Shown here one piece after another: positions 13,011-23,751 of a DNA stretch of 64,000 nucleotides. The position numbers were made by a program, and so were the translations under genes. Position 1 is the first letter of the stretch, and each line of letters begins with the position of its first letter. The notes under the pieces were generated by a model, which was not told the origin of the DNA, searched no databases, and worked only from the letters and a program-made list of their open reading frames with translations. Source of the DNA: Strongylocentrotus purpuratus (taxonomy: Eukaryota > Echinodermata > Echinoidea > Camarodonta > Strongylocentrotidae); assembly GCF_000002235.5 (NCBI RefSeq), contig NW_022145613.1:4390447-4454446 (forward strand), in the 5' to 3' direction.

Positions 13011-13256
13011 GACAATAACATTCAGTCCTTGTATAGCGCATAATACGTTATGAAATAACATCTCTATGCGCTTCCAAAGAGCTTTGTAAATTATTTCCCC
13101 AAGCTTTTAGCTCCGGCAGCCGTTATCAGCGCACAGTGCATTTCAAGGAATAATCCTACCAGGTACCCATTTACCTCACCTGAGTTGAGTGTGGCAAATG
13201 TAGATCAATGTCTTGCCAAAGGACATTAGTGCCGCGGCGGGATTAGTGCAAACACT
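13011..13256 (+). mobile_element. SINE-like dispersed repeat
   Basis: The segment has TATAGCGCATAATAC near its start, then GGTACCCATTTACCTCACCT and TTGAGTGTGGCAAATGTAG. It then has TCTTGCCAAAGGACATTAG and GCCGCGGCGGGATTAG. I recall this as a widespread SINE-like unit in sea urchin and lancelet sequence, where the last module is GGGATTCGAACCC, a tRNA-like B box. Here that module has decayed to GGGATTAGTGCAAAC. Both ends are uncertain and no target duplication is seen. Confidence 0.6.
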
Positions 13257-14611
13257 GTGATGAATTACTGGTATATATTCACGAATTGCCTGCAGAGCGT
13301 AGGTAATATCACAATTGAAATAACGCCTCGCGCACAATGGACACGAGGACGGTTCGTGTGACGTTGCTCAGGTCCGGCACGCTGGAGTGGTGTACTTAAA
13401 GCATGTACTTAAAGCAGGACGTAAACACGTGAAAACATGAAGTGGACAGGTACAACGTTAAGGACAGGAAATGAGGAAGTAAGTTGCAATTTAACATGAG
13501 ACTGACGTCCTCAAAGAACATTCCTCTTCCTCTCTTGTCTTCTCGAAGTTGTTTTATTCACATCTAACGAAGATCTTCGTCAGGTCTTTCCTGAATAACA
13601 CGCTGCTAATGTCATCGTTGTCCTTAACTTCTTCAAATTTGTAAACTTCTTTTCTTATATTCTCTGTTTGTTCTCCTTATTTCTTATGTTGCTCCTTTTC
13701 TTTCCCCCACCACTTATTTTGTAAGTTTAACCATCAGGTCTTAACTCAGGGCGTTTTCAAACAGGAAAAAGTGTCACAATATTAAAGAAACTACTGGAAG
13801 AGGATACGGACGGCTACCTGGAAAAGGATTTAAGGGGAACTTGCATAACAACATTACATAATTCACAGACCTTTTCCGAGGGTAGGTAGCAGTTGTTCTT
13901 TTTAATTCTACCCCTGTTTCTGCGGTCAGATTCTTGTTATGGAAATTTCATTAGAAGATGGTAACGCCACATGTTCATCATGGGCAGCGGTTTGTATGGC
14001 ATGGCGCTGTTATGGCGTAAACTCTATGGGCTGATCGGCCGTAACACGTTGGGACACCTAGGCTTCATTTTCAGACGGCGTCGCAAATCAAATTACTCCA
14101 TCTATAGGTATATATATCTATGGTATCGTTTCATGTCCAATAATACAAACGCTAAACCATCTGGGTCTGCTACGATCTATCACAGTCTGTTTTCGGGAGC
14201 GAGAAGGGCATGAACTCATGCACTTTAACACAGAGTTAACACCCTTCTGGCTGCGCAGTGATATTGTTTTGCTGTTGCTTCTCATTGAGAGAAAACATTT
14301 TTTCAAGTTTAGTGTAGAAAATCGTGGTATATTGGGTAAGCATAGATTTCCATGATAACGACGACACGACTCTGATCTATAATTCAATAATCAATAAGTA
14401 TGTATATAATATATATATGTGTATACATTTCTCTTGCATGACAACAAATTAATCAATATTTTGTATTTATTACCTTAACCTAGTACGTCAAAAGGATATA
14501 AATATATTTCTATATTGGGATATGTTAATCCCTTACGTATTCGATAAAACAAAAATGATCAATCGTAATTATTGTATGTTATTGTATGCTCATAATGTGT
14601 GGGGAGAATAG

Positions 14612-14658
14612 GTGTGTGCGCGTGTGGGGTGGATAGGTGCGTGCGCGCGTGTGTGTGT
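14612..14658. repeat. GT/GC purine-pyrimidine tract
   Basis: Alternating GTGTGTGCGCGTG blocks, capable of Z-DNA. Confidence 0.85.
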
Positions 14659-14931
14659 TATATACATTACGCGAACATGAGAGAGGAGTACATTATTATT
14701 GTAATGCCAAAGCGATACTGACATGTGACGAAGTCGGATACCATGTGCAAATTAATTCAAGCGTAAGTGGTTTGTTGATGAAAGAATTCATCACAAATGG
14801 TCTGAGTGGCTAAACTAGTGGCTAATTTTGGTAACAAATGCTGCAGGGGTGTATATTTTGGAATGGAAATGCATAATGCACGCCGGTACAGAAAAACAAC
14901 GCCATCGTGAACGCGTAATGGTGACTACTAC

Positions 14932-14957
14932 ACATACACACAGAGACACACACACAC
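14932..14957. repeat. (CA)n microsatellite
   Basis: Interrupted ACACACAGAGACACACACAC run. Confidence 0.85.
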
Positions 14958-15157
14958 GATCAAATGGGAATTAATGATAGGGAAACGAGGGAATTTCATG
15001 CCCTTTCAGGGGAAAAGTGATTGTAGGAAAATGAAGTGAGCAACAGGGAGAGTGTGATCAAAAGGGCGTGTATGAAAATAATTATAGAGATTAATGTGTA
15101 ATTAAGACGGATATAAATAATGTACAAAGTACTATACAAATGAATGGTGCACGGTTT

Positions 15158-15159
<2 letters not shown>

Positions 15160-15197
<38 letters not shown>
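15160..15197. repeat. (TA)19 microsatellite
   Basis: Uninterrupted TA run, just left of the palindromic element. Confidence 0.97.
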
Positions 15198-15199
<2 letters not shown>

Positions 15200-15257
15200 G
15201 TGAAAAATATAAACCTTGTTGATGATATAGAATAAAGGAATGTGCTTAATTAAAGTC

Positions 15258-15606
15258 CCTCTAAATTGAGGGGACCCCCAAAATCGCCAAAAATGTTAAT
15301 GGCAAAATTTCATATTTGTATCGTAATGTGAAAGAGGATGTCATTTAAGATACACTTCTGCCAAGATTTCTCCCAAAATTTGGTTTCAAGACAAATATTG
15401 AAGAAAACAAAATACACAATTTGAGTTTTCTGTTGTACGCAGAAAACCTAAATTTTGTTTTCTTTCATCAATATTCGACTTCAAACACATTTATTTTGAA
15501 AATCCTTGCAGAAATGTGTCTTAAAAAAACATCCTCTTTCACATTATGATACAATTTAAGTCAAATTTTGTCATCCAATTTGTTGGGGCTCCTAACACTT
15601 TAGAGG
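15258..15606. mobile_element. Full-length palindromic foldback element (349 bp)
   Basis: The two halves are imperfect inverted copies of about 170 bases. The left half begins CCTCTAAA and the right half ends TTTAGAGG. Left GTAATGTGAAAGAGGATGTC (about 15321-15340) pairs with right ACATCCTCTTTCACATTATG, and the complementarity continues to the centre near 15432. There is no coding sequence, so it is a non-autonomous foldback/MITE-type insertion. Flanks are AT-rich (TTAATTAAAG and GAATTAATAA), so a TTAA- or TA-type target site is possible but not certain. Confidence 0.85.
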
Positions 15607-15981
15607 TGAATTAATAATGTATTGCATCTGTCTGGAATTTCGTGTAAGAGACGTATTTATACTATCAACTTCTGAAACAGAGAAAGGCAAATAATCCATC
15701 TGGCTTCCTATCATATATAAATAAACATTAAAATAGTAAGCGCCAATTGAGAAAAAGAGATATATCTCATAACCCGATTTTGAATGTAATATTTGTGACC
15801 TTTTTAAGAATAACAAATACATTTTCATTGTCAATTTCATTATAAACTTTTCAATTTAAAGACATGCCTACCCTGATTACTTCTTATATCAAATACAATC
15901 AGTATGAAATACTTTACTAATGAGCTTACATTAATATATTTGACTATGTGTAAAATATTTTATTGTAGCACATTGATATTC

Positions 15982-16003
15982 ATATATATATATATATATA
16001 TAT
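15982..16003. repeat. (TA)n microsatellite
   Basis: TA dinucleotide run followed by TGTATGTA. Confidence 0.95.
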
Positions 16004-16394
16004 GTATGTATCGGACTCTAAAGTTTCTTTGACTTTTTATACATTATTTCTACTATTGTTATTTATCTGTTTGTATTTTTTTTATTTGTATTTAAAATCC
16101 AACCCCAAATTTTGGTTGCAATAAAGAAATAACAATAATATCTGTACTCTTATTTTGAAAAATGAGAACGCCATAAATATGGAATAAAATAATAAATAGA
16201 GGGCATAAGAATATATGGACCCGCTGGTGAGAAGGATAAGTTCATTAAACTGGGATGATAGAAGTTAATTTGGTATACACCTTCATATCTTAGGAGTAAT
16301 AGAGCGTAGCATCATTATCACAGTACATTGACGACTTTCGCACGTGAATGTGTGAGGCAGACGGGGAGAAAAATGGTAACGGTACAAACGACCA

Positions 16395-16423
16395 AGAGAG
16401 AGAGAGAGAGAGAGAGAGGGGGG
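16395..16423. repeat. (GA)n with short G run
   Basis: GA repeats then GGGGG. Confidence 0.95.
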
Positions 16424-16887
16424 CATGGAAACAAATGACAGCATTTATATGATGCAAAAACAGAGGGATTCACATGTATCCTGATACAGGATGATGACAA
16501 TACGATTACAAATTTTGGAATAGCATCTTTGCTATAACTGTTCAAAAACGAAATGATGATACCTATAAAGTATCCAAATTTATTGATGAAAAACAACATG
16601 AGTTCAGTGTGTATGTTTGAAAGTTCGTTATGTCCAGATGCTATGTAGTATTCGATGGAGACAGATGAAACTTTTGAATGAAGGATGTATCATATAGCCT
16701 ACTTAAGATAATGATGGTACACGAACATACAATGGTGCAAATATGATTATGATGGCACAAATAAAACGTGATAAATTATCCCAAAGATTGGAACTTTAAC
16801 CAGATCGCAAAAGTTTAACAAAAACATGTTCGGCCTACATAACTATATAGTTTATTCTGAAAAGAAGACATGGCAAATAATGCGTGT

Positions 16888-16977
16888 GTTATAAAGACTG
16901 AGAGAATGATGGGTGAGGGAGAAAGAGAGATGGGGAGGGGGGATGAGATAAAGAGAGACAGAAAGAGAGCAAAAGTG
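16888..16977. repeat. Purine-rich tract
   Basis: About 90 bases that are nearly all G/A on the plus strand, 110 bases inside intron 5 from the exon 5 donor. It is a pyrimidine tract in the transcript. Confidence 0.8.
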
Positions 16978-17084
16978 GGGCAAGTGAATACGAAATTCAG
17001 CTTTGGGCAATCTTTCGAATCTCAGGGTTATACAAGATATCCGGTACGCCGTTAGTCAAAGTTGGGAAGAAAGTTGACACCTAC

Positions 17085-17151
17085 CTTGAATATTTGAATG
17101 ACCTTTGCCGGTAAGACTGTTCCCGCTGTTGCAGATGTTCTCCGGAACATT
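17085..17151 (-). CDS. PDE1: PDE1 exon 5
   Basis: A 67-base exon: one base completing Arg183, then 22 codons (residues 184-205) beginning MFRRTS and ending VIQIFK. It corresponds to vertebrate PDE1 M(Y/F)R(R/K)T...P(A/P)AVI..LK, immediately after the conserved (I/L)F(V/I)(E/D)R segment. The acceptor is preceded by a pyrimidine-rich tract ending TCATTTTAG and the donor is AAG|GTAGGTG, both strong. It enters in phase 2 from exon 4 and leaves in phase 0 into exon 6. Between the conserved ends, SATAGTVLPAK diverges from vertebrates, as expected for an invertebrate orthologue. Too short to be found as a long ORF, it is recognised only by homology and splice sites. Confidence 0.94.
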
Positions 17152-17798
17152 CTAAAATGAGAAGAAAAGGTGGATTTTTGATAGAGAACGAGGTTGTTAA
17201 GTTGGAGACTTTGACAGGGCAAAAAAGGTTAAATTGTGAGAAAGGTCGAAGAAGATGAGGGTTTAAGGGATTAGGTAAAGTAACAAATCTGTTGCCTCAG
17301 TCTATCTGGCATTGCTGTCAGATGATTATAATTTAAAGGCGCATTTAGCATTGAACCAAGTTGTTGGTTGAGTTGAACTGAGCCCATATGTGTTATCAAG
17401 AAAATAGAAGGTGTTAAGGAAATAGTACGAAATGCGTGAAACACATGATTACTGTTACTTCTAGAAACTCACATGCCTGTACCTTTTACTACTAAGTTTA
17501 TACTTTATCCTTTTTCTTTTGACATATCTGAGTCTATATATCTATTATCAGCAACAAAAGTTGTTTACGAAGATGTAAAGTAAGACAAACAAACATTATG
17601 AGGGCTGGTGGTATATTGGTGGAGGCTAGAGGTCCATCATTATTTTGTCTCCCTCGACCCGGAAATATTTAATAGTACCTGGCAATGCCGGGGTACAGGG
17701 TCTGCATAAAGAGTAAATATGATACCGCTTCTTCTAAATATGATCAATAATTTACTGTAATCATGAACGTTACAATGGAACTATATAGGATCTCTTAC
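17152..17798 (-). other. PDE1 intron 4 (647 bp)
   Basis: Short intron between exons 4 and 5, with donor GTAAGAGA and acceptor TCATTTTAG, phase 2. Nothing else is recognisable in it. Confidence 0.9.
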
Positions 17799-17984
17799 CG
17801 GTCTATGAATAGTCCCGTTCTTAAGGCCTGGACGATACTCCTGAACCGAGGTTTCTCATCCCCTAGTCTTGACTTGGTCGACTGCCGACTGAACGTCGAG
17901 GTCAACCAGTGTCGTACCTGCTCCGGTACCTCATCTGACGTCACCTCTGAGAGGTCGTCCTCCTCTTCGTGATAATGATATCTA
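17799..17984 (-). CDS. PDE1: PDE1 exon 4 (linker to catalytic domain)
   Basis: A 186-base exon encoding the end of Ser121, residues 122-182 and part of Arg183. It starts RYHYHEEEDDLSEV, an acidic stretch equivalent to vertebrate (L)LDTEDELSD(I/L). It continues SDEVPEQVRHWLTSTFSRQ, nearly identical to the PDE1 hallmark SD(A/S)VPSEVRDWLASTFTR. It ends DEKPRFRSIVQALRTGLFIDR, matching (E)EKP(K/R)F(R/K)SIVHAVQAGI(F/Y)VER. This is the clearest family match in the window. The acceptor is a long pyrimidine tract ending TCTCTCGCAG and the donor is CG|GTAAGAGA. Phases are 2 in and 2 out. The exon is GC-richer than the flanking introns. A perfect TGACGTCA octamer falls inside the coding sequence at 17936-17943, probably by chance. 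Confidence 0.97.
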
Positions 17985-18339
17985 CTGCGAGAGAGAAAAA
18001 AAGAGGATATAAACTGTAAGTAAATGCACATACTCCTTGTGAAATAAGACTGTACATCACGATAAGAAACCGCACCCAATTTTTATGATTTTCCATACCG
18101 TTGTCTATTGTGATGCATTAACAAAAAATCACGATCGTGATTATCATTACTGATCAATCAGACAAAATTGTAAATATATCCCCTCACTCCTCTTTGTATC
18201 GCTCCACAATTTGAAGAGAAAGAACGAGTGCCTTCTCAAATGGTAGGGATGTAATAAATGTATCCTCCTTGTTTTTGTTTTTTACAACACGTAGAAAGTA
18301 AAATCAATACACCGAAATTAAATCATGAATCTCTGGTAC

Positions 18340-18712
18340 CCAGGCGCGTACGAAGGATTTATTTCAAGGGGGGGGGGGGGGTTAACATTTATAAATCGGG
18401 CCGAAAATTTCGCAACGTCTCAGCCAGCCGCTGAATAAGCGGGGGGGGGGGGGGGGGTAAGAGGACATTTTTTTTTTTTTTTTTTGGTCTCGAAATTTGT
18501 AAATTTGACATTTTGCTCCGTTGGGGGGGGGGGGGGGGGGTAAGGTCAGCCTTTTTAGGTCAGCCATTTGTGTTTTTTTAATAAATAAAAAAAAATCCAA
18601 AGGGGGGGGGGTAAGGGGGTTATGGGGGGGTTACACACACAAAAATACCAAAGGAGGGGGGTTTAACCCCCCCCCCAACCTCCCCCCCCCCTGTGTACGC
18701 GTCTGCTGGTAC
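18340..18712. mobile_element. Poly-G foldback element
   Basis: The outer ends are inverted copies: GGCGCGTACGAAGG on the left and, read on the other strand, GACGCGTACACAGG on the right. Both lie beside CTGGTACC-type sequence. The interior holds at least five G runs of 7-18 bases on the plus strand, most followed by TAA. It also has a T run (18470-18485), an A-rich segment, and mirror-image G then C runs near 18655-18690. Homologous 'poly-G plus CGCGTAC' units are common in several marine invertebrates in my recollection, but I cannot name the family. It lies in intron 3, about 360 bases 5' of the exon 4 acceptor in the transcript. Confidence 0.65.
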
Positions 18713-19179
18713 CTCTCTGATAATTTTAAAATATCACGAACTTAAGCGATGGCAAGCATGAGAATGACTTAGTGCTGATTGGGAAGGAATAAACGGATGA
18801 AATGAGAAATAGTTTCATCACGAATCCTTTTAAGACCTCTATATTTTTGGGATGCCTCGGATGCATCACATGTGTAAATATAGCTGACACTCTTCAAAAA
18901 TAGTATAAGAGTATAAATATAGAGGCGGAGATCCCGTCCTCAAAAGAAATTGTGTCACTTACGGAAGATTCTTGCTTTAAGTTTCTCATCTTTCCAATTT
19001 TAGAGAAGCTGCCGTGACAGCAGTTTCTTAACATATAAATAAAAGGGTGCTGGTAATAAATGAATATAGGCATAAAATAGATATTCTATGAGAAAAGAAT
19101 GAATAACAAAAAGTCTCTAAGATATAACTTGAGCTAAGATGACACCTGGTATAAAATTTGGACTCATCGAACCTCTTCC

Positions 19180-19191
19180 CCCCCCCCCCCC
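19180..19191. repeat. Poly-C run
   Basis: A homopolymer of about 12 C. Confidence 0.95.
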
Positions 19192-20054
19192 AATCCTATC
19201 CGTACGTCTTAGCCCTTCGCTGCTCCTTCCACCCTATTCAATTTGCTAATCAACATCCCCGATGATGATAGCAGCAAACATTGCAACATCCGATAATCCA
19301 ATTTCTGTGCTGGAAAGCATGTTAGTGACGTCACGGGGGTAAGGGATGGGTTTTTGATAGGATTAGAAGTACACATCGACCTTTTGTTTCTCATTCAATG
19401 AGCGATGATGACATGCAAGACCCTGAAGGTATATTGACGGGTAAATAAAGAAAACGTATATAGAATCCTACGTTCCTGGAGATCGGGAGAGTAGGGTGTA
19501 GTTTGGGCCAACTATTTCTATAGCGTATAACATAGCGGTATCCATATATACAAGGACCAATATGATATAGGAAAACAACTCCATCTCACACAGAGTTCCA
19601 TCTAGTAGGTTTTGTTCGTGGTTTAACGTCGCCATAACGTTGTAATAATAGACTCTCCTACAACACTTAAACAAACAAAAAATAATTCGAACCAGCTACA
19701 ACCGCAACAACAAATGCAGGAAGGGTCTTCAGATTATCAAATTCAGGGCAAAAAAAAAACCCACCTCAAACAACTAAACAGAAAGAAAGGATATACTAAT
19801 TAAAAAACTTAAAATTAAGGTTATAATAATTTTATATATTGGTCATCCAACAATTAAAACAAATATTGATATATTGCATTCAGTGTTCTAAGAATAAATA
19901 AAATCGTTAAAAAAAATGCTATGACAATACCTTTTGATTCACTGATTATAAAAATACAATCTTTATATTCCATTTGATGATTTCTAGCGTCTAATTTCCT
20001 CTTGACACTTAGGATAAATTTGAGGTCTGCGTAGGAACGTCAAAAATGTGAATG

Positions 20055-20080
20055 TCCCTAAGAATATATATTCTTAGGGA
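20055..20080. other. Perfect 26-base palindrome
   Basis: TCCCTAAGAATAT followed at once by its exact reverse complement. No loop, so it is a cruciform-type palindrome in intron 3. Confidence 0.9.
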
Positions 20081-23001
20081 TCTTTTAGATCCCTTGTTGA
20101 CTATACATTGTGAGACAAACGAATATCACTAGCGATATTATTTTCAATACTACATCCGCAATGAGTAATATATTTAGCATTAAAATATATTCTCTTCGTA
20201 GCAATATTTTTTATACATTTAACGTAGCAAAACTCTTATTATGAGCCTGATCTAAGTCCTTAATTATATTGCCAACTTCAACGTCTACACCCCATTTGCC
20301 TGGTCCTGACAGCCAGCCATGGTAAAGACGTCATTCCTTTAAAGAGTCCAGAGGGGGTACTGCAAACCCAATCAGTAGGGTGACAGGAACGACAGCTCCT
20401 GGTTCGTCACGTCCCTGGCTAAAGGCTTGATATATAACCCATACCAATCCAAGGTTGTCATATAATCTTAGAAAAAACATCCTCTGTCGGAAAAACAACT
20501 TCTTCTGATTTAGAAGTAAACAATGTGATCCCAATCACATTTCTAATTAAGTGAGCTTTGCTATTACTATTATTTTCCGTTTTTGATAAAAATATGAATA
20601 TTCGAGAATCTCTGCTAATATGGCTTGTATATAATGACTAAAATTTAAGTCATCGACAAAATCAGATGCGAATTACATGTATATGTTTATATCATGCACA
20701 AGTTTCTAGATACATTACTCGGCTGTATAATACCACGGACCATGTCTCGGGCGTGCTGGTAACTGTTGTAGTTACACGTATTACATTGACTTATAGAACC
20801 CATTGAAATATAAAGCCAAAAAAGCTGGTAAAAGTGAAATTCATACAAACCCCAAACCAGTAATTCATTTTGAAAAACAGAATAAACGCACTCTCTTTAA
20901 GATATATACGTTTAAAATTCATGGGAACAACAAGTCAGAAACATAGATTGACGAGCAAAATTCATCCACAAGAGACAAGGAAAGTCTCTCCTTATTTTTT
21001 AAACTTTGCTTTCCCCTCCTTGCTTGTTTTAACATACGGACAATAATCTTATAAGGATGAGCGTTTCGACAGGTAACACCCTACCGCACTTTTCGTGCGT
21101 TCCCAATTGGCCTCACCCCCTAATATGATTTTTTAGATGTACGACTTCTTGTTTATATCTTTATGGGGTTGTTATATTTAGTCATTACTAAAGGCTCTTG
21201 TTTCCTTAACATTTTTATCAATCGAATTGCTTTTTCTTCAATAATTGCTTTCTTCTTAACGCTAATCAAATGCAATGGTTTCAGTTTCTAACATCGATAT
21301 TGTAACTTGTTATTGATGATCAGTTTCAAGAAAAAAGGCCAAGGTGCATCTCATATTAAGTCCCTGGAAACTGCCTGCAAGATATTGTTTTAAAACTGGT
21401 ACGATCCTAACAAATGTTTAACCATTAGATGTAATGATATCATACAAAACAAAGGGATCAATTTCGAAAACGAATCTGATCAACAACTCATTTATTACAT
21501 CACTTTTAGAAATTCAGAGTTTTCAAGGATAAATAATGCTCGGAAATCTATTCTTATCCATTTGTTTGTGCCCGGCCTGTTTCTTTTTCTTTTCCATCCG
21601 TCCCTTTTAAAAGCAAAGAGAGTATTTACAAACAAATCCCCCAAAGTATAAGAAGATGTCTTTTTCATCATTCGAATCTTGTATCCACTTCCTAGGGTGT
21701 GCACCTTTCAATAATTGAGCAGCTTGCATTGAATACACGCCTAGCCTCTGCCCATTCGTTCACCCCATGGTCCCAAGTGTAGAACTTGCCATAAGTAGGC
21801 CTTGCCGAGGGCTATGCTAACAATTGCGTCGTTTAAGATGCTACTGAATAATTCATCGCAGCTGGGAGAATTCGAGACGCAAAATGGCCAGGCAAATGTC
21901 TGTGCTTAGTCGTTCAAATCATAAATAACTACATATATGAATGTATAGCACTGGGCAGGAGGAGATTATATGATTATAACTTATTCAGTAGAAGGTTCTT
22001 ATATACGATTTACAGAAATTATAGGAAGGATACAGAACCTAGTTTTACAGCAATTACGTAGTCAAAGATATTGAGTATTTAATGACGTCACTATCGACTG
22101 CTTTTTCTAATGTTAGGATTTATAGATCAATACCAAATTCGTAAATTGGAATAAGTAACACGGTAATTTAATCAAAAGATCTAGTAAAAAAATACGGAGA
22201 CGGCAAAATAGGGGACCTCACATCTGTATAATAAGCTGTAGCGTCCAATAAATTAAAAGGTAACTGAAATTTATGATTGTCGATTGTGGTATGAATATTG
22301 GAAAGATCTATATTTTAGAATAAGTAGATTTATGAGGCATATTTCCATCTTTGGAACTCTGTTGACATTAAACATCACTAAGTCGTACACAATCAAAGAC
22401 TTTATAACCAGACATTTTCAAACATTCTAAGCTGATACATAGCAAAATTGATGAACGTTTATGTTGTGTGTATGAATAAGAGCAGGATTAACCAGGTGTG
22501 GCATTTTTATGACGTACGTCCCTCTCTTTATATACACATCGTAGAGTATACATTTCAAATTTGTCTGGCATGGCTAAAACAAACAAAGTCCCAAAAGCAT
22601 AGTCCAAGAGAAATTTATGTGTTTACCTATAAATCCAATCTAATGGTTTTTCAAAGGGCGATGGCAATATATTACCCGTGCTTTTGTTGTACACGTTCTT
22701 TACTCTTTCCTATCGGACATGGACATTTTACACTGATTAGCCTGCCAAAGAGAAGATTTCTATGAACACTTGTTTTTGCAACAATCTGAAATTATCACCG
22801 CCATCTTTCATTAGGGATATGGAGAATGTGTTGGCACCTACCATGATTGCTTCTGTAACGCGAACCGGGGTGCGTGTGAGGGGTGTCGCCATAGAGAGCA
22901 GAGAAAAGGCGAGGGGTAAGGCATAATGTCAAGAAAGCCTTCAAACTACAAAGAAGCAAGCGATGAAGGGTAATATAAAGGGGTTAGCAGTTGGTAAGGG
23001 A

Positions 23002-23168
23002 GTAAAAGGGTAATAGAGAGACGCCAGGAATACGTATAGCGGTAATAAGTGGTGGGTAGAGGGGCTAATAGGCAGAGGTCGGTAGTTTGTAGAGGGGTAA
23101 TACAGAGAGATCAGGAGTGGGTAGAAATGTAATAGAGAAAGGTTGGCATAGGGAAAGAGGGGTGGGTA
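23002..23168. repeat. Degenerate minisatellite, about 33-base unit
   Basis: Four to five imperfect G-rich units of the form GTAGAGGGGTAATAGAGAGA followed by about 13 bases like GGTCAGGAGTGGG. One unit is shortened to about 22 bases. Confidence 0.75.
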
Positions 23169-23474
23169 AATTCCACACTCCTTTGCATCAATTGGTTATG
23201 CTCCTTTATTTCTTCAAGTGATAAATGATCCAAAAGCTAACAGAAGATGGTAAATACCTGACTGACGTCATTTTCATTTTCAAGAAAGGTAAGTGCATCG
23301 TTGTGCGTTCCCAGTTCTACCATAGAATTAGGAAACAAACCTTAAACAAATCGCGTTTACCCATGGATTGCATAACGTCCATGGACAGTTTTGGGACAGT
23401 TTATTCAAAGAACTCGAATACCTTGAAACAAAAAGATGTGTAAACATTCAGAAGAAGTTTTTGATGTTGTTTAC

Positions 23475-23751
23475 CTTGCTTCATCTTGCTTGAGGGTATC
23501 TAGGACAGAGGCTGCATACTCCAAGTTCTCTTTGAGGTACTTCTTCGATATCTCCTCCCTCTCTAACCTTAAGACCAGACTGCGCAGGCGTAAGGCAGCT
23601 AGGACGGCCCCTTGTGGCGAGGTGGCAGGGGGCATGGACTCGCTGACTTCAAGATCAATGCTAGCTAGGGACTCTTCGTCCATCGATTGTGATTCTTGCC
23701 GCCTCAATCTCCGTTTTGTGTCTGTCTTTTTTATTATCCTATACTCCATTT
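23475..23751 (-). CDS. PDE1: PDE1 exon 3 (calmodulin-binding region)
   Basis: A 277-base exon encoding residues 30-120 plus partial codons at both ends. The C-terminal part has LRLRSLVLRLEREE (about 82-95) followed by LKENLEYAASVLDTLKQDEA. It matches the vertebrate PDE1 helix RLRSLVKQLERGE...LKKNLEYAA(T/S)VLE...DE, which forms a calmodulin-binding and autoinhibitory element. The N-terminal half has no vertebrate counterpart that I recognise: a basic cluster KKTDTKRRLRRQES (36-49) followed by an acidic, serine-rich stretch. RQES fits a generic RXXS basophilic-kinase site (inference only). The donor AG|GTAAAC and acceptor CCAAATGCAG give phase 1 in and 2 out. The 3' boundary is firm. The 5' boundary is the nearest good AG in phase with exon 2. 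Confidence 0.94.

Larger units (their letters stand above)
2172..17084 (-). other. PDE1 intron 5 (14.9 kb)
   Basis: A long intron between the phase 0 junctions of exons 5 and 6. It contains the simple repeats, palindromic elements, SINE-like repeat and tandem duplication listed separately. I see no splice-flanked coding exon inside it. The 2751-3137 plus ORF and the 4130-4353 ORFs on both strands show no recognisable domain. The segment at 12500-12660 is GC-richer and carries E2F-like TTTCCCGCC (12502-12510), a GCGCCAAAAA site (12537-12546) and an E-box CACGTG (12579-12584). It could therefore hold a regulatory element. Confidence 0.8.
17985..23474 (-). other. PDE1 intron 3 (5.5 kb)
   Basis: Intron between exons 3 and 4, phase 2, with donor GTAAACAA and acceptor CTCTCTCGCAG. 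It holds the poly-G foldback element (about 18340-18712), a C run at 19180-19191, a perfect 26-base palindrome at 20055-20080 and a degenerate 33-base minisatellite at 23002-23168. Perfect CRE octamers lie at 19326, 22083 and 23263. The small ORFs inside (for example 20331-20534 minus and 22448-22765 plus) have no recognisable domain. Confidence 0.85.

Noticed and set aside
13230..13256. Possible tRNA gene from the B-box-like GGGATTAG sequence
   Set aside because: No cloverleaf or A box can be drawn. It fits the decayed tail of a SINE-like repeat instead.
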